The notes under the pieces are model-generated. The model made no database searches, had not been told where the DNA came from, and was given only the letters and a program-made list of their open reading frames with translations. Shown here one piece after another: positions 47,039 through 57,826 of a stretch of 64,000 nucleotides of DNA (position 1 is its first letter; each line of letters opens with the position of its first letter). The DNA lies in assembly GCA_014529385.2 (NCBI GenBank), contig CM043963.1:103582912-103646911 (forward strand), given 5' to 3'. Position numbers and translations under genes: made by a program. Origin of the DNA: Adiantum capillus-veneris (Eukaryota > Streptophyta > Polypodiopsida > Polypodiales > Pteridaceae).

Positions 47039-47442
47039 GCTCACCACACCAACAAGGCGTCCATATATGGTGGATTCTTGGTACACTCTTGGGAATCATA
47101 ATTTTCGGTTCTGTCTTTGCAGGAGCCAAGATGCTCATTTCCCCTCTCGCTACTGGTGGTTACAAATTTGGTCCAATTTGGCATGCAAATTTTATTGTTC
47201 GGACACTGCAGACAATGATCCTATTTTTCACTTGGGATCCAGGAGGACAGTGGCACAAAGTTCTGGAAGCCATGGGATTCCCCTTTAATCAATCGACACT
47301 ATTCCAAGAAACAAGCTATCACCCGGACCTGTTACAGATTAACGAATATCCCAAAAATCTCACCAATGGCCAAATGGAATGGATAGTTCAGAAGGCAACT
47401 CGATATCGGATCCTACAGCTAAGCGGAAGAAGAAACAGATGA
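46873..47442 (+). CDS. E C-terminal frame with a membrane segment
   Basis: Overlaps the end of the gag frame by about 165 bp in the +1 frame. Reads KGKWFTLVFKPQGRWLAI, then a hydrophobic segment (WWILGTLLGIIIFGSVFAGA) of membrane length, then about 100 residues with FFTWDPGGQWHKVLEAMG. A similar phrase (VFTWDASDLWLWLAA) occurs in the gag tail, so the two halves may be duplicated domains. It could be an envelope-like product, a frameshifted Gag end, or be reached by +1 frameshift or splicing (AAAG|GTAAGT at ~46880). No signal peptide or furin-type site seen. Confidence 0.5.
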   Translation: MEKGKWFTLVFKPQGRWLAISIKKEADMFEHTHKKHDMLAVFSSHGSKQDSEDNLSSPHQQGVHIWWILGTLLGIIIFGSVFAGAKMLISPLATGGYKFGPIWHANFIVRTLQTMILFFTWDPGGQWHKVLEAMGFPFNQSTLFQETSYHPDLLQINEYPKNLTNGQMEWIVQKATRYRILQLSGRRNR

Positions 47443-47483
47443 GCTAGAGGCATGAATGCCTCTAGCCAAAAAAGGAGGGCTAA

Positions 47484-48801
47484 TGATGGGGGCTTTTCAC
47501 AAGCCAAGCTCCCATACCCCTCTTCTCTCGTCCCCACCCCATGAAAACCCCCTCTTAGGGAGGGAGTGATAAAAGGCATTGGAAAAAGTAAGAAAAAAAA
47601 TAAAGTATGATTATGTAAATATATGAGAAAGGTAAAATAGGCCACCTCATGCATGCGGGGCAGCCCATCCCCACCTTGCCTCCTTTTTCTTCACTGTTGC
47701 CCGGCCGTGTGTCCCTTTTCCTCTCCTCCACTCAAAAGGTCAACCCCCTCTCTCTTCCCCTTGTCCTTTCTCCTTTCTCTCTCCCCTCAAGCTACCCCAC
47801 CTCTCACCAATAATGCATTCTAACTCACCAATAATGCACCTGAACTCACATGCAACTTATGCTATCTTCCAAAATAGTATACCCCACCCCCCCTTTCTCT
47901 CTCCTATCATATCCCATGACCCAAATACCCCCTCTCTCTCTAAAGGGCGCCATGTCTCTTGTCTTGTAGCTAAATAACCTCCCCCACACTCACACACACT
48001 CAGTTTCACTGAAAAAGGTGCCCACGGACCCATCCCCACCCGGTGGTTACCTGATTTTTTTCTTGTGTTCACACACATTTGCACACAAATTCACCTCTGA
48101 ACACACTCCCCTCTCTCCCCTCTTGTACTTACTTTATTCTCCATGTTACCTCTCACTTTTTTTTCATCAACCCATCTCTCTCTCTTAGTCTCTCTCTCGT
48201 GAGACTGCTGTTCTGGCACATATACACACAGCCAGACAAGTGGGGCCCACAGTCACATGGCCTATGTAGATAATGATTTCTTCATTTCTAAATTCTAGAA
48301 TTTCTCCCCCCTCCTCCCCTATATAAAGAGGGGTCACCATCACACTAGACATACACAACATCACCAAAGAACACACTATGCACTGTGTGTGCCTAGTGCA
48401 CACACACACACCCACACCATCACCATCACCGCAATCACCATGCTTGTCTTGAGCATGACCTCTACACCCTTGGCTATGGAATATGAAGGGTAACTAAATG
48501 AAGGATGATGGCCATAATCCTCGTGCGAGTCTTCGCCATCAACTCCCACCTATCCGCCATGTGCTCTACCACTCTCTCCCTTCTCATTCCCCTACCCTAT
48601 GCTCCCCATTTCATCGCCTAATTCTCTAAATAAATCTTGAGGTTTTGTGAGTATGTTTTCTTGCAATGTTTTGCCCCTTGTAAGGTGTGCGGAATCGCCA
48701 CCTAGTCTTCTTTTTTGGAGTGAGCTTGTGTATGTGTGAAGGGTGTGCGGATTCGCCATCCTTTTGTGATGCCTAAGTACTAAGCCGCTATACCCCCTCC
48801 C

Positions 48802-48838
<37 letters not shown>

Positions 48839-49048
48839 TGATCTCATTCCCTTTCCTTTTCATCATTACTCCCAAGCATCCATCTCTCTTGGATGAAAAC
48901 TTTGTTATGGTGGTGTGTTGTTTGCGTCCTAGCCGCTGAAGCTAGGTGGTGCCCCCTGTTTGCTTTACCATGACAGGCTCGAGGCGCGCCATTCGGTCCC
49001 TGGTGTTTTAGAGGCCGTCGGGGTTCGGGGTTCGCTTTGCTCCCGTCA
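47484..49048 (+). repeat. 3' LTR of E
   Basis: 1565 bp, partner of 42021-43593; CT run shorter. Confidence 0.95.
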
Positions 49049-49336
49049 GTAGCTATCTGTCAAGGACACAGGTAATTGTACCACCTATTCATGCACATGC
49101 CTAGCCTGCTTCTGCTCCTTCTCAGTGCAACAATTGATGTTTAATGTGAAAACTTTTGTAAAATTGTGATATTATAAATGCTCACCATGCATAAGTTATC
49201 TAAGGTTTCAATATATTTATGGCCTTGTATGTTTCAAGCTTAAGTGTTAAACCATACTCCAATCATACTTCCATACCCATATGCGTTTGCCGTATGGAAA
49301 CAACTATGGTCTTATGTTTTTCCCTGTATTTTACAG
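49049..49336. other. First intron of X, right part
   Basis: Resumes X after E. Ends in a pyrimidine-rich acceptor (TGTATTTTACAG) at 49336. Confidence 0.5.
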
Positions 49337-50700
49337 GGCAAAGGCCGTTGGTGCACTACATATGTGCCATTTGAAAGGAAGGCAGTTCTTTGCATGACAA
49401 AGCGTCAAGCACATGAAGTATACGACCTGCCCAACTCTGGAGTGGATGCTCGACTGGTGACTGAGGCAGATTTCACCAACAAAGATTGGCTGAAATGCTT
49501 TAAGGAGGTGCTGAAGAGGGGCAGCAAAGTAAAATGTAGAGATGTGAAGTCAGAGCTCTGGAACAGGTTTTATGTATTTTTCACATCCGTGTATCAAGAA
49601 CCTCCTGGAAATTATGGTGTGGAGGTGACTAAAGGATTTGCTAGACGCTTTCTATATGAGCAGTTGAAGGGACAGGTTGACTAGGCCTTGTTTTCAGAAA
49701 GTATTGTCACAAATATGGATCCAGGAAAATTACATGCAAAGAAGCAACGATGGGCAGCTTTCCATTCCTCTTCTGCCCCTAACAGTTCGCAGCGAATGAC
49801 GAGGACTCCAGATCATATGGAGGCACCCCAGGAAACTCTGATCGATACAATGGATGATGTGCAGAAAAATAATTTATTTGGTCCACCATCTCTTACAGAG
49901 TTAGATACTGTTTACAACATGGTTGTAAGCAAGCATTCTTTTGCATTGTCAGAGTATAATGAATCTTTTAAGAAGCTGGAATTGCTTCAGGTTGATGTGA
50001 TCTGAAATGAAGGTGCCAACCTCCTAATGGAAAAGCTCAGGGGCTAGTTGAAATATGTAGAGGCTTCATTACTAAAGGCAGAAGGTAGCGTCGATGTTGT
50101 GGATGCAATGAAGGTGGATCATCTTAAAAATAATGTCGTCAGGTTGTCGCTAACACTCCAAACCTTGCAAGTGGTAGTTGAGGAGAAGGCACCACTTGAT
50201 GCTATGGATATTGCTCTAAAGGAGAAAGATTTTACACAGGAAGTGGAGGAGTGTGCACAGGTGCGGATAGATTTTGTGAAGACCATGCAGGTCAAAAGAA
50301 GTACAGTTTTGTTGTCTGCACCTCCGCCTAAAGTTCCACCTGTGGATATGGGCACCTTGCCTTTGGACAAAGTTTGCAGTGCTTGTGGGTTGATGATGTA
50401 CCAGACGACGATGCACTTGGCATGTTTTTGCTGCCCTGCAATCATGCCTTTCACATGTACTATTTTGGCCATCTTGTTGCAAGCAAAGAAACATGCATGG
50501 AAATGGGATGCAAACAATCAATTTTGCATACCATGCGGTCTTTGGTGATCCTCGGCAGTACGAACGCCAATTTCCAAGGAGTGAAATTAGACACCAAACC
50601 CTCATTAGTGCCCTTAAGCATGGACCATGGTATACACCCTACTGCATTTTGTAGCATGGAGCTTAAATTTATCTGTTTTTTTATGTTTATGTTATCAAGG
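49337..50700 (+). pseudogene. X gene, main exon: coiled coil and RING-like end, three stops
   Basis: Begins GKGRWCTTYVPFERKAVLCM at the acceptor and stays in one frame to about 50390 although interrupted by TAG 49682, TGA 50003 and TAG 50045. The middle part is rich in heptad-like Leu/Val/Glu (LKNNVVRLSLTLQTLQVVVEE), suggesting a coiled coil. Then VCSACG is followed, one frame over, by DDDALGMFLLPCNHAFHMY and KETCMEMGC, a pattern close to RING-type zinc fingers (C-x2-C ... C-x-H-x2-H ... C-x3-C), possibly with one Cys changed to Tyr. The family of the N-terminal part is not recognised. Confidence 0.5.
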
Positions 50701-50702
50701 GA

Positions 50703-51650
50703 ACCCTACTAATTGTAGCTACTAATACAAGACTGGTAGCTACTAGTACAATACTAGTAGCTACCACTCTCATAGTGGCAGCTGTCATGCTAATCCTGGT
50801 ACAGCTAGCTACCAGTATGGTTGTGGCTACCATTCTTCCATGAGCTCTATTCTCCCATGTAAGTCTTGCTGGTGGCAAGGTAGCTACCATTCTTCCATTA
50901 GCTACTGTTTTACCATGGAACTTCTGCTGGTGACAAGAAAGTTCTCACTGTCAACCCTGGTAGCTACCAGTATAATAGTGGTAGCTACCATTCTGCCAAG
51001 GAACTCCTGCAATTGACAAGGTGGCTACCAGGATTGCATTGGTAGCTGCCATTCTTCCATGAGCTACCATTCTGCCAAGGAAGTCCTGCAAGTGACAAGG
51101 TGGCTACCAGGATTGCATTGATAGCTACCATTCTGCCATGAGCTGCCATTCTGCCAAGGAAGTCCTGCAAGTGACAAGGTAGCTACCACGATAATATTGG
51201 TAGCTACCATGATAGCATTTGCATCTACCATGATGTCAAGGGGCCAGGTAGCTACTAGGATAGCATTTGGTAGTACTGGTAGCTTATTAGTGCTTGCCTG
51301 GTAGCTTTTATTGTCATGCTAACCCTACATGTAACTTGAAAACTTGTTCTTAATTTCTTATTGTGAAGAACAGAGTTCAAGGTGTTGGTACATGCTGAGA
51401 AGGAAGATGTTTTAGATAAAGGTTGTTGCTAGGATTTTATTCTATTAACCACCATTGTTAGATTGCTTACTACTAGGATAGCATTGGTGGCCCCTATGTC
51501 ATCTTGGTAGCTCTCAGTCAGCCAGCTACCAGGATGGCATTGGTAGCTACCAAGATAGTGCTGGTAGCTATAAGTGCTTGCCTGGTAGCTTCCACTATCA
51601 TGCATGGTAGCTTCCACTATCATGCTGTAGCTACATGTAAATTGAAACAA
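50703..51650. repeat. Palindromic GGTAGCTACC array 1 (intron of X gene)
   Basis: About 950 bp in which GGTAGCTACCA, or a one- or two-base variant, recurs roughly every 30-50 bp. Larger ~100-bp units (containing CATTCTGCCAAGGAAGTCCTGCA) are repeated two or three times at about 50985-51180. A sister array is at 56750-57715. Confidence 0.85.
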
Positions 51651-51687
51651 CAAGTTCTTAATTCCTTAATACTTTTCATGACTGCAG

Positions 51688-51945
51688 AGGCTGAGCTAGA
51701 GACTATAGTTGAGAAGGAAGGTGTGTTAGAGAAGTATAGTCCTGAGAATGGAGATCAAGCAGAAAATGCTCCTTCATCAATGAAGGACAATGAAGTGTCA
51801 GCCAGAGACACCAGCCCCTCCGATGGAGATCAACCAAAAAATGCTCCTTCATCAATGAAGGACAATGAAGCGTCAGCCAGAGACACGAGTCCCTCCATCC
51901 TGCAGACCATACAAATGATGCAAGGGAAAGAAAGAGAAAGATGAC
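51688..51945 (+). pseudogene. X gene, exon with a duplicated 27-residue unit
   Basis: Follows an acceptor (ACTGCAG, 51687). Encodes an acidic stretch; NAPSSMKDNE-V/A-SARDTSPS occurs twice as part of two ~27-codon tandem units. Ends at TGA 51943 or at a donor just after it (CAG|GTGTT). Confidence 0.45.
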
Positions 51946-52031
51946 AGGTGTTATTTCTGGTTTTGTTTTTCCTAAAGGTAGATAATATTGTTTAAGGTTC
52001 ATTCTTGTTGATTGTTTCTTCTCTCTTGCAG

Positions 52032-52190
52032 ATGGAGCTGCCAAAAAGCCTACAGAGGATGCAAAAGGGCAAACAAAGACATCAAAGGACCAATTACCCA
52101 TAGAGACTGGAGAAAATAGTAACATGGAATCTGGAAGAAAAGGTGCTACAACAACCAGAGTCAGAAAAAGACTCCAAACATAGTCTCAAT
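52032..52190 (+). pseudogene. X gene, small exon
   Basis: After TCTCTTGCAG, about 50 codons (GAAKKPTEDAKGQTKTSKDQ...) to TAG. It begins in the same phase as the exon at 52357. Charged and low in complexity; no domain. Confidence 0.35.
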
Positions 52191-52356
52191 ATTTTTTCTT
52201 TGTAGCCTATCCCCATTTTTGGCTCTTTTCCTAAATCCTTTCACCGTTTTTGGCTTTGTAACAATTCTCCATTTCCTATGAATTAAGAAAGCCAAAATCA
52301 ATTTTTTTTGTCTTATCCATCATTTTTGTTTATCTCATTATTGTTTTTATGTTCAG

Positions 52357-53691
52357 ATGCTGCCACTAGCAACATTGACAATCTTGATCACATAATAAGT
52401 ATGATAGCATAGTCTACTATGAAAGACCCACCTGATGTAGATGGTTCATTTAGAGTTGAGGTCCAAGTCCCATGTGCTAGCAGCATTGATGACCAAGAGG
52501 ATAAAAACACGGAGTTTTTTTTCCTCAGTACAGGTGAGGACAGAGAGATTATCATGAAAAATTCTAAACCAGGAAGGGAAAATGGTGATGCATCTGTGGA
52601 TGCAGGTGGTGATGCAAGTTGTGCAGTTGGTGCAGGTGATGACATGGAGATTACAATTGATAAGTATGAACCACCTCGGGAAGATGGTGACGCATCTGTG
52701 GATGCATGTGGTGCAGTTGGTGCAGGCACTGCAGGTGAAGACACAGACATTATCATTGAAAAGTTTGAATCACCTGCGGAAGATGGTGATGCATCTGTGG
52801 ATGCAGGTGGTGAAGCAAGTTGTGCAGGTAGGGCAGTTGGTGCAGGTGAGGACACTAAGATTACCAATGAAAAGTCTGAACCACCTCAAGAAGATGGTGA
52901 TGCATCTGTGGATGCAGGTGGTGATGCAGCTGGTGCAGCTGGTGCAAGTGGTATAGAATATGTAAGGCACGATGATGGGACGATGTCTTGGCAAAGGGAG
53001 GATGGAGGAGGTGCAGGTGGTGTTGTAGATTATGTTAGTAATGACGATGGGATGGTGTCTTGTCCATGGGAGGATTCTTGGAACATATTGTTTGAGATTA
53101 AGCCATCTCTAATCCTTGATATTAATGGTGTCCTACTGACTTCATTAGACAAAAAGGTACCGTTCATGGAAGCTTGCCTACTGGAATGATCTAGAAATTG
53201 TAGACATAGCAGGGGTGTCTGTTGGGTATAAAAGGGATGCACCTGCATTCTTGGAGTGGTGCCTTGTGCAATTTGATGTATTTGTGTGGACCTGGTGCAT
53301 GAAGACTAAAGAAAAAAACCTGTTGAGTGCCTGCTTTCCTGATCAGTTTCCCCAATTCAAGGAAATTCTTGCACAGCAAGATTGTGTAAGAGATGCTAGA
53401 ATCAAAAAAACTGGTGGAAAGCATGTATTTTACAAGAAGCTAAGTGACTTTGGGGAGAAAAGAGGTCAATACACTGCTGCATCCATAATTCTAGTGGATG
53501 ACACACAGTACAAGCAGCTGTGGAATCCTCCAGGCACTTTGTGCATTGTGAAGAATATGGAAAATCAGAATCCCACTGAGATTCAAGGATATCTTACAAC
53601 AACTCGTAAGATTTTGGCTTACGGCTTGGCTTTGTGCGGAAGATCGCCTCAAGTATACCGAGGAATGTGCACTGCCAAGAACGATCAATAA
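52357..53691 (+). pseudogene. X gene, last exon: acidic repeats and FCP1/NIF-like phosphatase domain
   Basis: After an acceptor (TATGTTCAG). An in-frame TAG lies at 52411; ATG 52419 could restart. Residues 50-190 are four imperfect acidic repeats of about 40 residues (EDGDASVDAGG). Then comes an FCP1-type HAD phosphatase domain: SLILDINGVLL (D-x-N-G form of the catalytic motif), a one-base shift in an A5 run near 53155, YKRDAPAFLEWC, FDVFVWTWC, and IILVDDTQYKQLWNPP, matching the usual LLVDDSPYKALLNPP motif. Plant NIF-like proteins often have DLNG here. Active enzymes of this fold remove phosphate from RNA polymerase II C-terminal repeats; activity here is doubtful. Ends at TAA 53691. Confidence 0.7.
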
Positions 53692-54739
53692 CATGAGCAT
53701 TAGGATCTCAAAGTAGTGGCATCTAGAGTATTACGGCTAGATATATTATCCTGACATGTAACCATGATAAGCGATGTAAACAGTCAACCATTTACTGACT
53801 TATGGAGTATTTTTCTCACTTGTAATGATGACACAATGTAGTAAAGCAGCTTCCAATGCTCAATGTAGTAAAGCAAGTTTTGTTAACTTGTACACTTGTT
53901 TACGTTTTTGCATTGTTCATCACTCCATAGTTGCACAATTACAAGTACTTAACATAGCTTCCGATACCAAGAAATGTTAAGGGCAGCTACCAGTCTGCAT
54001 AGTAGCTACCCTTGTAGCTACTTAGCTACACTTGTTTAATTTTTCTATGTCTGTTGTGGAGATGATTTATTTCTTATGGCTTAATGTACATGTGGGAGTA
54101 CTGGTGGGCACTTGGGTTGGTTCTAGTGGTCATGATCATTCATGCATCAGATGTATTCAGCATTTACCAAAGTCACTTGTCCATTGTCTCTTAGGACTCG
54201 CACATGCAGCCTCAAACGTTCGAAAAGAGATGCCACGTTTGCACGCCCCTGCGCTTATTCTGAACGGCTCCTTATCGCCCCCAACGAGATGACCCCCCCC
54301 CCCCCCCCCCACGACGTTCAGCTATAACGGTGCCAATGGCGAAGGCGGGAGAGAAGCAGGAGCCTGCAAAAGACTGCTAACACCTGCTACTACGGGCCTG
54401 CAAAATCTAACCTTATCCTCTGTCAACACAAACGTTGAGCAACACCTGTTGTGTATGTGCGAGATCCGTCATCGGTTGGCTGTCCAGTCAAGGGCATCGA
54501 ACCCTTGAATGGCCGGCTGCATGTGCGAGTCTCATCTGGAGTTGCCCTCATCTCCTTTTTTAGGGAAAGGCTATTCGATAGAGTGTTAATGCTATTTGCC
54601 TCAGGATATCACATAGGCATTTTAGACACGATTCAAGCAATTACAAAACAGGGTGATGTTCAGCACAGAGATTACGGAGATTCCCCCAAAGAAAAAACAA
54701 AAAGAAAAGATGTTGAAGGGCCATCAAAAGCAGCTTAGA
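53692..54739. other. Convergent spacer between the two X genes
   Basis: 3' ends of both X genes face this stretch. Holds GTAGCTAC copies near 53990-54030, a run of 18 C (54293-54310), and a 95-codon frame (54451-54738) that I cannot assign. Confidence 0.4.
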
Positions 54740-56580
54740 TTAGAACTAGGAATGCTATATGTCAAAAGGAGTGCTATCGTAAATAGCCTCATATGTTTCT
54801 GAGGAAAGTAAGAATTTTCTTGTACGTCCCGCTTTCTGCATTGGGAACTTAATAGCGTGTACAAGGTGGCTTCAGGCTCCGAATTTAATAGCTTGAACTC
54901 ATAGGGATTTTCTTTTGCTTGTTCGTACCAAACTCCTTTGACAACAAATGAGCCGGCATTGCAAACATTCCCCCATGCATCTCTTAGAAAAGCTTTAGTT
55001 TGAGTCTTTTTTGCTGTACATTTCAAGACATAGAAAGCTACAAGCTCCTTATTGTCATGAGGAGCTATAACAGCAAAATTGTCACCAACATGAAGTGCAT
55101 CACTCAACACATCATGGTGTCCTTTATATGCAAACTCTTCAATCTCATCATCATCTTCGACATCATCTGTATGCTCAAGGGTAACATAATTCCATGCAGA
55201 AATGTGTGATTTGTTCGAAACCCTCCTCCAGCTGCCTTGCAAACAAGCACTACAAAAGCATGAGAATTGTCGATACCTAAGAAGTTTTCCATTTGTTAAG
55301 GAGTAGCCGCTAACACAATGTAACCCACCTGCATTAGGCACAGATTTACAATCCCGACACTGTCTTCTATCCACATCACCTACTCTTACCTCCCAGAAAA
55401 GTCGAGTAACCGGTCATACCCGTGAAGAATAGGTGGTTGTAGCACCATTGGACATGGTTTCTCTCAAAAATGGCACCACATCTGCTGCACATTGTAATTT
55501 CACACAGTCTGGCTTTAGCTGCTCCTGAGTGAGATGCCTCTTAATAACAGCACCTGCACCATCATGTTCGTCCTTCCCATGACCTGAACCTGAAAAGTGA
55601 TGTGTCATTTTTAAACTTGTCAGAGTTCCATATCAAGCAACAAAATAAAAAGGCCTCTTTGCTTTGAACTGCGAGGCTGCTCCATCTGACCAAACCCAAT
55701 GTTCTTTGAGAGATATGCCTAGCTCTTTCAACCAACCTTAATGGAGAATAAAGCAATACTGGACAAAAAGTGTATCATGTCTTTTATCATCAGATATATA
55801 GAAATGATTGTATTTTTGGACACTACCTGCAATTCTCACATTTGTAATGTGAACGAAGATTGTCACCTGGCTAGAGAACCAATGCATCGATTGAATCTTG
55901 TTCTATTCTTTGAAAGTGTAATTTTCAGCAAAATCCACCACTGACACTACCACATCTTCAAGGAAGATACGTAAAAAATCTTTAAACTGCTCGGCCTGCC
56001 ATCTGTAAACAAAATTGTGCTTTATAAACTTACTCAGATGATCCTTGAACAATATGAAAAGCTGCCCGCACTGCATCTCCTTGTGAGAAAGAACTTTTCT
56101 TTTCTTATTTTGCCCTGAATCTGTTTTGCCAACTTCAAGGTCTTCAAAAATCTTAACTGCTACCATGCATTTACCATTTAACTCTTCAATCAGGCAAATT
56201 GGTAGCTTCTTTGAAGGCCCAGACGAAGAGCATCCGCCAATCAAACACTTCAGTGCAAAAAAAATTGACCCGCTAGCCTTCGAGCATAAAACTGACTCCC
56301 AAATCTTTGTAAGGCTAGGGCACTCATTTGTCTAATCACTACATTTCAAATCTGCACCACAAATATCGCATTGACAACTACACTCTTTCCCATGCACACC
56401 ATAAAAAAATATTATATGGTTTAGAGCATCCCTCAAGAATGACATTTGAATATGAGTGATGCAACAACAGCTGTAGTGATCTCGAAGCTTGCGTACAAAA
56501 TAAGGTTTCAGCTTTTCAAATGTCCTTTGGTGAATTTGTACCTCTGGGTGACTCTGTTTGAAGGCAAGAAAGAATTCTAC
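54740..56580 (-). pseudogene. X transposase-like gene, main exon (several stops)
   Basis: Begins at an acceptor (56580) with VEFFLAFKQSHPEVQIHQRT and KPYFVRKLRDHYSCCC. A catalytic-type Asp lies in VVDFAENYTFKE (~55910), a second in HWVWSDGAASQF (~55690), then SGSGHGKDEHDGAGAVIKR (~55590) and a Cys-rich tail (RRQCRDCKSVP, FSCFCSACLQG). This resembles unclassified DDE-type transposases with DF-S/A-EN, SDGA and HGK-x3-DG-x-G motifs that I recall from plants and animals; the name of the superfamily is uncertain. Stops at 56332, 55903, 55738, 55633 and 55414 interrupt it, nearly all explained by CAG, CAA or CGA to stop. Confidence 0.65.
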
Positions 56581-57826
56581 CTATATTAAATAATGGTATT
56601 TAGTACACTTATTGGAAATTCATAACTTATTGTTGACATGAAAAACTGATATCAATCTGGTGGGAGCTAGTTTAAGAATGGTAACTAATCCTTTTGTGAT
56701 TAGTGGAAGGAGAAAAGTTACAAGAGCCTGAGTCTAATTGTAGAAAGCAGTCTAAGACCTGGTTGTTACCAGACTACCTAAGGGTAGCTACCAGGTTAAC
56801 AGTGGTAGCTACGTGGTTGAAAGTGACAACTACCAGGTGGACAAAGATAGCTACCAATCCACCAGGATTTCCATGGAAAATTGGTAGCTTCCACCAAGAT
56901 TGCCATGGCAGACTGGTAGCTTCCATCAGGATTGCATGGCAGAGTGGAAGCTATTACTCTCAGAATGGTAACTAATATTTTGTGATGAGTGGAAGGAGAA
57001 AAGTCACAAGAGCCTGAGTCTAATAGTAGGAAGCACTCTAAGACTTGTGGCTACCTTTACCAGGAGTAGCACTATAAGGCTGGTTGTTATCAGACTACCT
57101 AAGGGTAGCTACAGGGTTGACATTGATAACTACCATGTTGACAGTGATAGCTACCAATCCACCAGGATTTCCATGGCAAATTGGTAGCTTCCACCAAGGT
57201 TGCCATGGTAGACTGGTAGCTATTACCAAGGTTGCCATGGTAGACTGATAGCTACCAATCCACCAGGATTTCCATGGCAAATTGGTAGCTTCCACCAAGG
57301 TTGCCATGGTAGACTGGTAGCTTCCACCAGGATTGCATGGCAGACTGGAAGTTATTACTCTCAGAGTGATAGCTCCAACTAGCACTAGGATACTGATAGC
57401 TACCAAGTTGACAATAATAGCTACCAGTACACCAATACTACCATGGCAATCTGGTAGAAATCACTATCATACTGGTGGCTACCTTATCATGACTATGAGA
57501 CTGTAAACTAGCAGGTTGAACGTGGTAGCTAGCAAATTTACCAAGAACACCATGGCAGATTGGTAGCAACCCCTATCAGACTAGTAGCTACCATTACCGA
57601 GGACAACATGGATGCTACCGAAGTTTGACAGTGGTAATTATAAGGATCACAGTGGTAGCTACCAGTCATGTATAGTAAGCTACCTATTTGGAAGTGGTAG
57701 TTACTAGGTCTAAAGCAATGTGCAACAATAAGCAAATTGTACAACAGTCAACTGAAGTACAACCAAACCAGTGTCATAATTGTCAATGAAAATAAGCTTG
57801 TAGTTACTCAAGAAGTCAAAACAAAC
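56581..57826 (-). other. Intron of the transposase-like gene
   Basis: Donor CAG|GTTTG at 57827/57826 and acceptor AATATAG at 56581 on the minus strand, joining LLEQPQ to VEFFLAF in a sensible place. The intron is filled by palindromic array 2. Confidence 0.6.
56750..57715. repeat. Palindromic GGTAGCTACC array 2 (intron of transposase gene)
   Basis: GGTAGCTACCA and variants recur with longer sub-units (CCACCAGGATTTCCATGG and TTGCCATGGTAGACTGGTAG) in two or more direct copies, e.g. 56858-56990 and 57145-57345. A larger ~290-bp duplication is visible (CAGACTACCTAAGGGTAGCTAC at 56769 and 57089). Confidence 0.85.

Larger units (their letters stand above)
42021..49048 (+). mobile_element. E: gag-only LTR retrotransposon (no pol)
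   Basis: 7028 bp. LTRs 42021-43593 and 47484-49048, about 99% alike by eye apart from a CT-run length; GTAG on both sides (42017-42020, 49049-49052). Primer-site-like TGGTGCCCCCACTGAGGAG at 43596-43614 and polypurine tract AAAAAAGGAGGGCTAA before the right LTR. The 3.9-kb interior encodes overlapping leader frames, the short pre-gag protein, a long Gag and a C-terminal membrane-type frame. No protease, reverse transcriptase or integrase. This fits the class described as terminal-repeat retrotransposons with a GAG domain, needing pol from a helper, perhaps a G-like element. Confidence 0.93.

Noticed and set aside
50985-51653. Minus-strand repeat proteins rich in Gly-Ser-Tyr and Val-Ala-Thr
   Set aside because: Translations of the GGTAGCTACC arrays, which lie in introns.
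53157-53212. A 56-bp intron to explain the frame change in the FCP1-like domain
   Set aside because: Joining GT at 53157 to AG at 53212 puts the next exon in a frame that stops at once; a one-base change in the A5 run fits better.
54293-54310. Run of 18 C as a possible i-motif or G-quadruplex site
   Set aside because: A plain homopolymer; without loops or conservation it says little, and its length may be a sequencing effect.
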